64,000 nucleotides of DNA from NCBI GenBank assembly GCA_030272155.1, contig CP126196.1:3906001-3970000 (forward strand). Reading direction: 5' to 3'. The notes beneath the pieces are model-generated. The model was not told the origin of the DNA, searched no databases, and saw nothing but the letters and a program-made list of their open reading frames with translations. Made by a program: the position numbers and the translations under genes. Shown here one piece after another: positions 47,191 through 59,647 of the stretch (position 1 is its first letter; each line of letters opens with the position of its first letter). Source of the stretch: Tetradesmus obliquus (lineage: Eukaryota > Chlorophyta > Chlorophyceae > Sphaeropleales > Scenedesmaceae).

Positions 47191-48198
47191 GTGTGGAAGG
47201 CGCGAGAAAAAGACGGTTGGTGAGGTGCCACGGGTGTGCTGCTAAAAGAAGACGTACATAGTCCATACTGTGTTGCAGAGAGGTGGCATGCAACTTTGCC
47301 ACCTGTTCACGAAAGGTTGAGCAGTGAACACGCCGCCTGAAATAAGGGTGGCAGCATGAAATTGGAGGCTGATGCGAGTTGATGGGAGACACCACTGTGC
47401 CGCGACTGTTGTGCTAACCGACAGCCCAGGCGGTTGTGATGCAAAGCGACAGTGACAAACTTCTGTTTCTTGCTTCTGCTAGCCGCTCAGTGCACATGAT
47501 GCTCCTCTCGACACATGTTGGCGCACCAGCTGAAGTAATGCGACCAGCAAACATCAAACAAACACAAACCTGTGGGCGCTTGATGCGTGTAAGCGTGCAA
47601 TGCAGCAACTCATCCATTGTGCTGTAACACTGTCAATCAATGGCTGGGTGATCGGTGGCAGTTAGCCTACCATGCAGTGCGGGCTATACATACTCCACAA
47701 CAACAACAGCAGCCAGCCAGCCTCCGCCGTAACAACAGCAGCCAGCCAACTGTCAGCACCTCCTGTCCACACCTTTGATTGCATCTGCTTGGACTCCAAT
47801 GATTGAATCCCCTGGAGATCAATGCTCAGCCCAAACCCTACAGCATGTGCCAGGAGCAACACATAACTCCCCTCTCTTACCACCAAGGCCCAGCACCAGA
47901 CAAAAAGACAAGCCCCAACTCCCAGCCCAAGCCACAACCCTGAACAAGGCCCATCCCCAACCCAGGCCCCAGCTCAGAACCCAGCCCAGCCCAAGTGCTG
48001 CAGCATGTCAAACCACAGCAGCCTAAAATTCAATGTCTTTAGGGGAACACTGTGCAAGGTGCTGCAGTTCCCTTGACACCCAGATCCAGCAACCAACAAC
48101 AGCTCAACACCATCGACATGCTGCGAAGGCTCACACACAACGGTGGTTCGAAGTTTGCTGGCCGTCATACGGGTGTCTACACGTTCAGCGCCGACTGG

Positions 48199-50981
48199 TC
48201 AAACAACCCAGAAGTAATCCTCCGCGGCCGATGCTGCCACTGCCTTACTTGCATCGTCTGCACTGCTCTCCCCTTGCACCCCACAAGCCCCACTACGATC
48301 GATATTTGCCGCACCATCCTGCGCTGCTGCTGCCTCAACAGTAACACGCAGCGCCTCATTTCCCTCCTCTTCCTCCTCTCCCACTTTGATTCCATTCTCC
48401 ATCAGCAGCAGCGGAGGGCAGGTTGATGCTGAGAACGATGACGAAAACAAGCAGGCGCCGCCACCAGTGAAGCTGGTAGAAAAGCTTGCAGGGCTTCGCT
48501 GCAGCAGCCATGACTCACTGCACATCTGCCGAGGGCCGCTGCCAACCACAAAGCTCCTAAGGCCTCCTGCTGCTGCATGCTGCGAGGATGCACTGCAGCC
48601 TCGGCCGCCGAATGCAAGCACAGGCGGCAGCGTCTCGCTGTTGCAGCCCCTCTGAGCAGCAGCAGCTGATCCGCTGCCTGCAGAGCGCATGTTGGGAGTA
48701 GCAACAAACACGCCACTCTTGCGGCGCTGGCGGCTGCTGGGGTGCAGCAGCGCCAGCAGTGCCTCGCGGCTCTTGCGCCTTTCGTCGCCTGCTGCTGAGG
48801 GGGCGAATGCGGAGCATGACGAGTGAGTGGAGCCGCCGGCTGCTGCTGCTGCAAGTGAGCTCTGCTGCTGCTGATGCTCTGCTTGATTCTGGGCTACATT
48901 CAGAGCTGTGCCGGCTGGCTCTGCGCCTGCTGCTGCTGCTGCGTCAGCCTGCTGCACCTCCTCTGCTGCCGCCTGCAGTGCGCGCTCCTGTGTCATTGCA
49001 TGCAAGCAGTCAGAAGCAGCATTGTGGTTGGTCAAAATCCAGTACAAAATATGAGAATGTTCTACAGTGCACCAGTTTATTGAAGCTGATCTTTACATCA
49101 ATATCATTGCATTGGTAGAAGAGACGTACAATTGTATCAATCAATCCAACATCAGTTACACCAATCTCACAGCATTACCTGTATCATTGCGTCTAGGCAG
49201 TCCAGTAGCCGCATCGTGCTGGGCCTGTCGGCTGGTGCAAGGCGTCTCTAGTCAAAGTTTCTTGCCAGCAGTTGCAGTTTCATCGCAATGTAAATGTGAC
49301 ATAGCCATGGCTATGTAAGATGTTTCTGGCAGTTACCTGGATCATTGCGTCAAGGCAGTCCAGCAGCCGCATGGTGTTTGGCCTGTCTGCTGGTGCTGCT
49401 GCCCAGCAGGCCTCCATCAGCAGCTCGTAGTCGGCTGGCATGTCAGGTGGGACGATTGGTCTCAGGTGCTGCAGCACCACGTAGTCGTAGAACTGCGGGG
49501 CAACGACATAAGCAGAAAATGAAGACGATAAGCAAGACAGAGCAGGACGCATGCAAGCGGCTCGTTCAGACGCAGCGTCGGCAACGTGGAGACACGTAAG
49601 CTGATGGCATGGCAACAGCTATGGTTGGCAGCAGCTATGATTGGCAGCAAATGCGCAGAACAATGCAGGTCAACAACTGGGATTGGCTCTCCACCCCACC
49701 TACTGTACTGCCTAGCAGTCGCCTGCTTGTACTGCATCTGCTCTGCCCTGCTGTACTGCCCCCAGCTCACCTGTTCGCACTGCAGCTTTTGGAAGGGCTG
49801 CTTGTTGGTGTACAACGCCCACATCATGATGCCAAAGCTGCAGCGAGGCAGGATGACAGCAGCAGCAGCAGCAGCAGTGAGCAGCATGCCTTAGTTTGCT
49901 AACCCAAGGCAACACAACACTGGAACAAAAGAAACAGCAAACAGTGTAGCTACATGTGCAGTTGTAGCACGCCTGCCTGCCCCACACAAATCTCAACCCG
50001 CATGCATGCTGCTGTTGCTGCAGCTGCTGCTGCTGCTGTCTGAGCCTCACCTGTAGATGTCTGATGCTGTGGTTATGCTGCCCTGCTGCAGCATCTCTGC
50101 ACATAGCAATGCAGCAGCAGACCAGGCAGTGAGCGCCTTAAAACATACTTTGCCGCCACTTGCAGCGCACTAGCCATCAAGCAACTTGGAGCTCGTTGAG
50201 CCCGTGGCCTCAGGCACTTCAATTTTTGGCGCTGCACACTGCATTTGCTGCAACCATTGTTGCTGTGCTGCAGCGGCAGGGGCACAAATAACTTCAAGCA
50301 CCAGGTGACATGCTTGCTTTGAACTTTGCTTTGTGTTCACCTGGAGCTTGGTGCGACAGGCTGCTGACATCGCCAGCGCCCTGCTGCTGCTGCCGCGAGC
50401 AGTTGATGCCACAGCCCCCGAGCTTAGCCACCAGACCAAAGGGAGCATCAGTGCTGCTGCTGACAAGGATGCTGTCAGCACTCTGCAGCAGTAACAGTGA
50501 CAGCAGCAGCAGCAGCATCAGCAGAGTTAACAGTGGGCGCAGCTGCAGTTCCCCACACCACAAGAAAGCACCTACAAACAGGTGATATCTCACAATAACA
50601 CTTATCTGGTGATTGACGTGGTTTTGATGCAGCTCTGCATCTGCATCACACGTTACTGTTAATCGGCTGCAACACACAATACTGTTGATCAGCCGCCACC
50701 CACCAGGTGCCCGTGCACCGCATCTTGGTTGTGCAGCGCCTGTAGGCCCAGGGCTGTGTCCCGCAGCATCACCAGACGCTGCAGCATGTGGCCGTCCCGC
50801 TGCCCTGCATCCCGCTGTCCCATATGGCCGTCCCGCTGCAGCAAGTGACCGTCCCGCCTCCAACCCTCCGCTACTCTTGCAAGCGTTCCAGCATTGCAAT
50901 ACTCCAGCACCAGGTGTGTCTCTGCTGGCTGCACTGCCTGCTGGTGTACTGAAGCAGAGGACTCACCCGCTGCAAGCTGCT

Positions 50982-51016
<35 letters not shown>

Positions 51017-51941
51017 GCAGCAGCAACAGCTGCTGCCGCCGCCTTTCGGCAGTCTGGCACGTACACGTCAAGTGACGGCAGCGACTCCAGCGGCCGCTGC
51101 TGCTGCTGCTGCTGCTGTTGCTGCTGCAGCAGCTGCTGCTGCTGGCCTCCGTACATGGGCACAAACACGCTCGTGCTGCCAGGTACCCTCGTCGAATGGC
51201 TGCTGCCTTCTTGGAACATGAGTCCGCTGACGCTGCTGCTGCTGCTGCAGGACGTGCTGCGCTGCTGGATGTCGAGTGAGCTGCGCTGCTGTGTGCCGTA
51301 AGAGCTGCGCTGCTGCATGTCGAATGAGCTGCGCTGCTGCATGTGGAATGGGCTGCGCTGCTGCACGTCGAATGAGCTGCGAGCATTAGCTGGGCTGGCT
51401 GCACCAGCATTGCTTTCTACTGATGCGTGTGTGTTATCTTCTGCCTTGATGTATGTTGTGTAGCGTAGGGCTTGCACTACGTTTGGTGCTTTGAGTGACA
51501 TCAGCAGCTTGGTTTCGCGGTGCACCGCTGCCATGTTGCTGGTGTTGTGCTTGATCACTTTGATGGCCACTTCGCGACCTGCAGCATTTATGCAGTGGCA
51601 GCAGCAGCACAACAGCCACACGGCGCATTGGGAAGGGCTGCTTGCTTTTGTTGAGGAGTGATGAACAGCAACATTGGTCTGCTGCTGTAGTACAGCAACC
51701 GAGCGAGCAGTACGGTCAAAATGTATGTTCGGAATGTGCTCTGAGCTACAGCAGCCCCACACAGGACCAGATCAGAAAGCCACAGGACCAAACCAGAAAT
51801 CCACGGTGACATAGTGCCGCCATACTATGATAGTCCGCATCAGCAAGCAAATGAATGCCACGTGCACATAGAGAGAGCCCCGCACCAGCAAAGCGGCCCT
51901 TGTAGACTGTCAAGGTAGGACCTGAGCTCAGCAGCTCCCCT

Positions 51942-51982
<41 letters not shown>

Positions 51983-52528
51983 CGTGTCAGTTGTCTGATT
52001 GCTGTACGTGAGCACCATCAGTCTGCATGCATGCCGTGTGCCACGTACTGAGGTGGCAAGGCTTGCAGCTGCCTGGAGTGCAGGCAGCAAACAGCATCAG
52101 CGCATGTAGCCCGCAAAGGCACACACTTGCAGCAACAGGCCTTGGCTGGTTGAGCGCAACTCACGCTCTGCGTGGCGGTTCAACCGTCAACGGTTGGTGC
52201 CGCTGCATCTGCTGCTGCCGGGCAGCATACATGCTCCATCTGGCTAGCGCGCGCGCCCCTGCCAGCGCATCACATACCAAGTATTATATGTGCAAACTGC
52301 CGCTGCTGCTGCTGCTGCTGCTTGTGAGCTACCCACCGTACTCAATCGCCTCATCTTGCACGGGTCCAAGTGTTGGGCACGTGATGCTGGCAGCCAGCTG
52401 CCAGCCAGGCTTGCCCGCATGTGTGCTGCCCGCAGCCGTTGCATTATCATCATACTGTACAATTGGGGCCTCTGCATTGTTGTTCCTGCAACTCCTTACA
52501 CTAGGGAGGCCACTGAGCTTGGCGCTGC

Positions 52529-52571
<43 letters not shown>

Positions 52572-53631
52572 GTCATCATCAGCGGCATACTGGAAGGCAG
52601 CACTTGGCGGGTACTGCTTGTGCTGCGGCAGCTGCTGCTGCTGCTGCTCGCGGCGGCGCCTGATGTAGCAGGCCACTGCAGTGGCCGCCAACAGCAGTCC
52701 TGCGGGGCACGAATGGGAAGGCGCATGAAACACAAGCTGGAGCACAGCTGCCCACTGCTATGCACAAGCTTGGCTCAAATGTGATCAAGGCACTGCCATG
52801 AAGTGGATAGCCAGTAGCAGAAGGTATGACACCTTGGCTGACTCAAAGCAGCAGCATGACCAGGACACCGCACCTGCAACAACTACTGGCACCACCACAG
52901 CAGCAGCCACAGCCCCAGGCGAGAGTGTATAACTGCGACCTGCTGCTGCTGCTGCTGCTGCTAACGCTGGCTGCATCTCTGGCTGTTCAAAGGAGATCCT
53001 GACGCTAGTGAGTTGAAGCGTGCAGGTTTTACACAGGTCCAATGTGGCGTGGTTTAGCCACAGCTGGGCCCTGGCTGGCGCATTGGGGTCCCCTTCAATG
53101 CTCAAGTTCCTGCAAGCAGGTTATGCAAGTTCCAAGCATTATAAGGAACAACAGTTGCCAGCCAGGAGCTAGCAAGTATTGTAGGCGATACTGGCAGCTT
53201 GGTTTTGGAGGAGATAGCTGGAGTGTTGGTAGTTGAGTGTGGCGCTTGGGGTGTGCAAGCTGCTGGATACAAGCGTCAATAGCATCGACAGCTCACGCTT
53301 AAGCAGCTGATATTCGCTTTGTATGTTGCGTGTTCCAGGTCTGCATACTATTTTGAGGCAACATGCTGCCCGGCTGCTGCAATTTTCGCCCCGAAGGTCT
53401 GTCAGTACTGCAAGTCCTGCTGTACCTGTTGATCGGCAACAACAGCGGTGCTGAGTCCAGCAAGGTGACGTTGCCAACTATCGCTACTGTATTGACTGTT
53501 TGGTTGCGCAGTGCGGTCAGCAGGCTGGCTGCATTGCCCACCACGACCGCTGCATCTCTGGCCAGCGCCCTTGGGACGAGCAACAGCAGTAAGAACCAGA
53601 TTGATACCATATATACATTGTCTCGGGCCAT
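48199..53631 (-). CDS. Receptor-like TKL-type pseudokinase
   Basis: Ten exons: 53631-53426, 53109-52874, 52699-52337, 51939-51886, 51578-50704, 50482-50341, 50096-50051, 49837-49771, 49492-49337, 48987-48199. They sum to 2934 nt (977 aa) with consistent phases. Signal peptide (MVSIWFLLLLLVPRALA), an ectodomain with NLSIEGDPNAPARAQL, and a single TM segment split by an intron (AAAVVVPVVVAG + GLLLAATAVACYIRRRR). A Gln-rich linker then leads to a kinase-like domain. Its VAIK lysine (REVAIKVIKHN), the helix-C Glu (HRETKLLM) and the late motifs (SDIYSFGIMMWALYTNKQPF, CWAAAPADRPNTMRLLDCLD) are present. The glycine loop is lost (LSSGPTLTVYKG), HRD reads HGHL, the catalytic-loop Asn is Ser (SADSILV) and DFG reads GCG. 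The Ala/Gln-rich insert in exon 5 and the Ser-rich tail are low complexity. Signalling or scaffold role inferred. Confidence 0.87.
49178..49245 (-). repeat. Exon echo: copy of kinase exon 9 end
   Basis: TACCTGTATCATTGCGTCTA through GGGCCTGTCGGCTGGTGC (plus strand) matches 49334-49395, the 3' end and donor of exon 9 (RPNTMRLLDCLDAMIQ). It lies about 155 bases downstream in the intron. Confidence 0.9.
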
Positions 53632-54315
53632 AGCGTACGCGGGGGCCGCTGCTCCTCAAGCAAGCAGCAGAGCAGGGCTGAACGAATGCGGAGGTTGCGG
53701 ATACCAAGTCAAGTTCAGTGCTATTTCATGTATTGCTTTATTGTTCTGTGAAGTACTACACAATGCTCTCGCGGAAGGCATGGTCAAAAATGCAGTCTTG
53801 ATCGCGGGAGACAAACTGTCCTAGGCTTCTAGTGTGAGTGAAATGGCTTCAGTTACTGCCGAAGTTGTTTGTAGAATCTGCGACGGCTGCACACTCTGTA
53901 CACAAGGTCCTCATACTGCGACATCAACGCAGGGTGCAGGTGTTACACCGTGTGTGATGTCAACGAACCAACGTCAGCATCCTGTAGTTCTGCTTGAAAT
54001 ACATTATTATGGAAACGCTGAAGCTCGGGGCTTCGCTAGCTCTTGCTGTTATGGCGAGCCAACACGCACTTCCTCGTGAAGATCGCAGAACTGCTTTATA
54101 ATGATTGTAGCACCTACTACCGCTCAAAAGCATCGAAAACAACAATTAGTATAGCCTACATTTGCTAAAATGATACGAATATCCCACAGTCGCTCACACC
54201 GTTACGCATGCGTTGACCCTCAGCTCGACTTCACGAGAACTTTCTGCTGCTTGCATCATAACCACTCGCAAACGTGCACCCTTGTCTTGCGGCTGCGCGC
54301 TGCTGCTGCACCCAC
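53632..54315. other. Intergenic: pseudokinase promoter and RETSAT-like 3' flank
   Basis: About 680 bases without a supported ORF. A TGTAA on the minus strand at about 53946-53942 could serve the upstream oxidoreductase gene. The sequence is less CTG-rich than the genes around it. Confidence 0.4.
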
Positions 54316-55230
54316 CTACTGCCACATGCTCTTCTCCTTGTCGATAGCTGCCTCAACGCCAGGCCCAGCCACTGCCACTGCAGCACACATCCCAGACGCG
54401 AGTGCAGCTGCCACCCCACACCCTACTGCATCCTGCCCACACAGGAACAGCCCAGGCACTGGCGTCCTATACCTGAACCCTAAACCACCTTCAATTTGAT
54501 ACTTCAAAGGGCTTGCATTCAAGCCGTACATTGCGCCGCGCTGCCAGCCTGAGAAGTGCTCCGTACTGAGAGGGGTAGACAGCTCAGAATAGGCGATGCG
54601 CCCGGGCAGAGAAGGAAACACGGCTCCTGCAAAGACGCAGCAGCAGCGACGGCGGCAGCGGCAGCGGCAGCATCTTGTCAAACTGTAGGCCTTGCGCCGC
54701 TGCAGGTTACAGGGCTGCAGCTGCTGCTGGAAGCACTGCTTCACACTGGCAGTGTCAGCAACTGTGTATGCAGCTCTGGGTTCTATGTCCATCACTGCAA
54801 AACACAGCAACAGAACAGACAGACTGTACACTTCTGTACAGATAATCATACTGCCCGGACTGCTTACAGAGGGATTGCATACTGCATGTGGGCATGCTGT
54901 GGTGTTGCGTGATCAACCATTGCCTGGCTGGCAGCCTCGAAATGGGCAAGGTTTGCCGGTCACCCAGCTGCTCCATCAGCCGCTGCTGCATGCTGTGCTC
55001 TGGTGTAACAACATCGATATGGCTGACGGCGCTCTGAAGCTGGTCAGTCATTCAAAGCATCACGCAGCTGTTGGCATTGCCGGCTCACCCAGCTGCTCCA
55101 TCAGCCGCTGCTGCAGCTGCTGCTTCTGCTCCTTGTAACCGGGGCCCCGCTTGCGCCAGTCTGAATCTTCCCAGCGCTCAAAGGCATCAAAGTGGCTAAT
55201 GGTGGCCACCTGCAGCGTGCTGTGGCCCTC

Positions 55231-55267
<37 letters not shown>

Positions 55268-55583
55268 CTTGAAAATGACACCTTCTCCCGCGCGTCGCAG
55301 CAGGACATGAACACGCATGGCATCGGCGCGCTCGGATCTGCGCTGAACCTGTCAAAATCGCCGTCAAAATCTGCACTGTGGTGCTTGTGGACGTTTCCAA
55401 TCCCTGCAAACTCTGGAACCAGATCGCTTTTTACTCCGAGATATAGCACTGAGGCGCTGATGGAGGGCCCCACTGCTGCTGCTCCTGCCAGCTGCTGCTG
55501 GATGTTGGGGGAGGAGGAGAGCTCTGGCGGCAGCAGGCGCGAGAAGGTGTTGACGACGCCGGCGTTGCTGATGACCTGGCGGC

Positions 55584-55630
<47 letters not shown>

Positions 55631-55728
55631 CAGGTGCTGGATGTCAGGGGCATCAGGAAGATCCGGCGGCACCAGGCACAAGAATGTGTTGACAACGCCG
55701 TTATTGCTGACCACCTGGCCGGCGGCAT

Positions 55729-55805
<77 letters not shown>

Positions 55806-57172
55806 TAACGTGTATGCGAGCATGCGTCAAGTTGCTGGCAGTGTGCTTGCAGTGCTTTCTGGACCAAGTGCAGCCACAACAGCACCCATGCCCTCAATGC
55901 TGCCTTGATGTGCTACGTGTAACATACTTGATTGTCTAACAAACACAGTCAAAACGCACCACAAACATAGGTTGCTGCAAGAATCACCATGTCCCTGCTG
56001 ACTTCCTGCCCACTTTCCTGCGCCGTCATGCCAGCGGGCTTGCCACCTCACCAGCAGACACACTGACGCACTGACAACTGCTACTGCTGCTGTCATGCTG
56101 AGTTGGCCAAATATATGCTGTGTTGTTTGTCTCACCGCGTCACTTGTTATCTCCTACCCGCTGTCCAGCAGCACACCAGACGCCTTTGCCCTCTTTCACC
56201 AGCATCTGCTGCAACCCCGCTGACATCACCACCCTGTGTCTCAAACCTCAAACCATCACACCAACCTCTTGTAACAGCTCACCACGTCACTTGTTATCTC
56301 CTGTCCACTTTCCAGTCGCACGCCAGCCGCCTTGCCATCCCTCACCAGCACCTGCTGCACCCCAGCTGAAGTCACCACTGCACCACCTGCTGTTTCAATG
56401 ATGGGAATCATGGCAGCAGCAATGCTGCTGGCGCCGCCGACTGGCACATACCCGCCTGCAAATATCAGCAGCAGCAACAGAAGCAGCAGCAGGTAGCAGT
56501 ACGCGCAGAGCTTTCTGGTTTGACTTTGCAAGTGTTGATGCTGTAAGCCCTGCAGGCGCTCCCTGCATGCATAGTAGTCCGGCCGTTTACAGAAGCAACG
56601 CTGCAAAATGAAACGAACCACAACATTCTCTGGTCTCAAGACCATGCGTTCACCTTGTTGTGGCTCATGGTGCCAGTACCCACTTGCAACTGTTCCTTAT
56701 CAAGGCCAACCTGATGCTGTATGCATCGTGCACGCTGCTCACCCTCCAGGTAGTGCTGCATGACCAGCAGCTGCCATTCTACATGCATCCAGTGTCGATC
56801 GCCAAAGCCCTACAAATCTGTGCACACTGCTCACCCTGCAGGTGGCAGCATGGCCAGCAGCTGGTAACACCGCTGACCATCCTAGCACTGCATGCATGTC
56901 AATACATTCGGATTGCCATCTTATTGCAAACGATCCATGCAGTGCACAGTTGATACTGCTCACCCTCCAGGTAGTGCTGCATGACCAGCAGCTGGTAGGC
57001 TGCGCTGCTCTTGCCTGGCGGCAGCCCAATGTCAACGTACTGACCCGCCAGCAGTGCCTGAAGCTCCTTGTCCTGCAGCAGCAGCAGCAGCAAACATCCA
57101 TTATGCTCTTGCCTGGTGGCAGCCCAATGTCAACGTACTGCCCTGCAAGCAGCGCCTGAAGCTCCTTGTCCT

Positions 57173-57216
<44 letters not shown>

Positions 57217-58478
57217 AACAGCAACACAGTGCTGACGCCAGCAGCGCCATGCGACGGACTTCACAGGACACCACGCAGGTGGTGCCAGAGTGATATGCAT
57301 CGCTGGCGCCATGCATGCGTCCTGCAGTGTGATGCCACCATGCTGCAGTCTAGATCTGTGAGTATGCATGATGTTGCATTATGCTTATGCTTGTAATGAA
57401 TACAATCGGCAACTTTCTTTATGTGCTGCAGGTAAAGCAGGGTCCACAGCGTGAACAGGACCCACACACCTGTGAGCTGCCCAAACAGCTGGCTGCTGCT
57501 CTGGCTGGCCAGCCCCCTCAGCCCTTGGCAGTGAAGGGGCCCAGCAGGCCTGAATCTGGCGCACTACTAAACATTTGGCCATAAATGAACCGTGCTGCGA
57601 GTTGCTAGCACCAAACAAGAGGTATGAAATGCACCACCATGCTGTGTTTCTGCTAAGCAGGTATCGTGGTGTGTGATTTGCTGTAGCCAAGGCTGGCCAG
57701 GGTTTTGTTGCAAGGGCTTTACCTGTATGAGCTGCCCAAACAGCTGGCTGCTGCTCTGTCCAGCCAGCCCCCTCCAGCCCTTAGCAGTGAAGGGGCCCAG
57801 CAGGCCTGAAGCTAACGCAACACTAACACTAAACATCTGGGCATACATGCACAGGCTGCTTGCTGATAGCACTCATGTAGATGGCATTTACACAACCTTG
57901 CTGTGTTTGTGCTCAGCAAGTGCGGTGGTTGTTAATGTATTGAAGCCACGGCTCTTCAGAGCTCTAGCGCTAGCGCTCTACCTGTGTGAGCTGCCCAAAC
58001 AGCTCGCTGCTGCTCTGGCCGGCCAGCCCCCTCCAGCCCTTGGCAGTGAAGGGGCCCAGTAGGCCTGCCAGCCAGCCAGGCATCGTCTTGGTGGCCTGCC
58101 AGGACCTGCGGCAAAGTACAACATGTATATTGGCATGGCTTTGTCAGTGTGTGGTGAAGTGAATGGGCTTAGAAGCCCTGCAAGCCAGCTGGGCATGGTC
58201 TTGGTGGCCTGCCAGGACCGCGGCAGAGCGTGCAAAGTGCCTAGTGTTTTGATGCCGCTTGGAGCACACCCGGTTCACAATCACCTGCAGCCGATGTTGC
58301 TGCCGTTATGACAGGCATAAAGCTGCTTACAGATGCGCTGAATCGGCAGCAGCAGCAGCAGCAGCACTACTGCCACCACCAGTAGCAGCAGCAGCAGATC
58401 ACCGCATGGCTGGTGTGATGCCAATCATCAATGCCAGCACCTGCTCCAGAGCCTGCAGCAGCACACAGCACAGTATTT

Positions 58479-58537
<59 letters not shown>

Positions 58538-58694
58538 CATGCACATGCACAGAACTGTTCCTGTGCAGCCTGATACACCTATCTCACATACACTGCTCGG
58601 CATACATCATCCCTTCCCCACTTGGCATGCGCTGCTGTATGCTGCTGAGGTGTCAGCCCGTGCTAGGCACTTGCAGGAGCGGGTGCACCTCCTG

Positions 58695-58728
<34 letters not shown>

Positions 58729-59607
58729 AGGGCCCACCTGGCGCTCTTTTGGGAAGTACGTGCTCATCTGCTCCAGCCAGGCGTCCCTGCCTGCAACCAA
58801 GTCATACTGCCTGTAGTGCAATGCATGTGCAGGGAACATCCTTCATAGAGAGCACGCCCCCATGATCACTGGATGTACAGTCAGCTGCATCACAGCTGGC
58901 AGCAACCTGCCGCCAGGGACTGTATAGGTTTTTGAACCCTGAATGCGCATACGATGTACTGCACGAGCCGCACTTGATGCAGAGTGTTACTTGCAGCATG
59001 CCCCAGCTTAACCAAAACCTTCTCTAAGGACGCGCACCGTTTAATCGTCATACATTGTACAAACACAACACATCAGACTGTTATTGAACCTGCTTGAGCA
59101 CACCTGCACCCGCACCTGTCAGCAATCATGATCCTGTCATACACGGGCGGCAGCGAGGCCCATGTGACACCTCCATTGGTCAGTGAGTTGAACAGCGCAG
59201 CAAACTCGCCGCCACGCCTGCCAATGCCCCCACCTGGAGTCAGTGCCATGAAGCACAGAAGAATAGGTCACAGGACAGCCTCCACCTGCCTTAAACACCA
59301 CATGCAGCTTGACAAGTCGAACATTGGAGCAGTTCAACAGCGTGGCAAACTCGCTGCTACAGCTGCCGATGCCGCCGCCTGAGGTGAAATTACAGACACA
59401 CGCAATCATGCAAAACATGCACGACATCAGTGCATATAGGTAAGTAGGTTACCCTTCAAGGTTCGCAGCCAGATGCGTTGTGTGCAGGCAAGCCATGACT
59501 GTGAAAGTAAGGCCTTGAGACAATGCTGCCGACACATGCCGCTTGAGCCAAGCACGCACTGTGCTCTCAGGTGTCTGTTACTAACAGTTAGAAATTAACA
59601 GGACAGA

Positions 59608-59647
<40 letters not shown>

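Larger units (their letters stand above)
45760..48198. other. Intergenic region upstream of the beta-helix gene
   Basis: No gene supported. It contains a CAG tract (46035-46072), a 127-bp tandem duplication (46930-47190) and a C-rich stretch at 47880-47995. Confidence 0.5.

Noticed and set aside
54670-54796. Extra RETSAT-like exon (VMDIEPRAAYTVADTASVK...)
   Set aside because: It could be spliced in from 55089 in phase, but a direct join from 55089 to 54626 gives LGGAVFPSLPGRIAYSE, which fits the family without an insertion.
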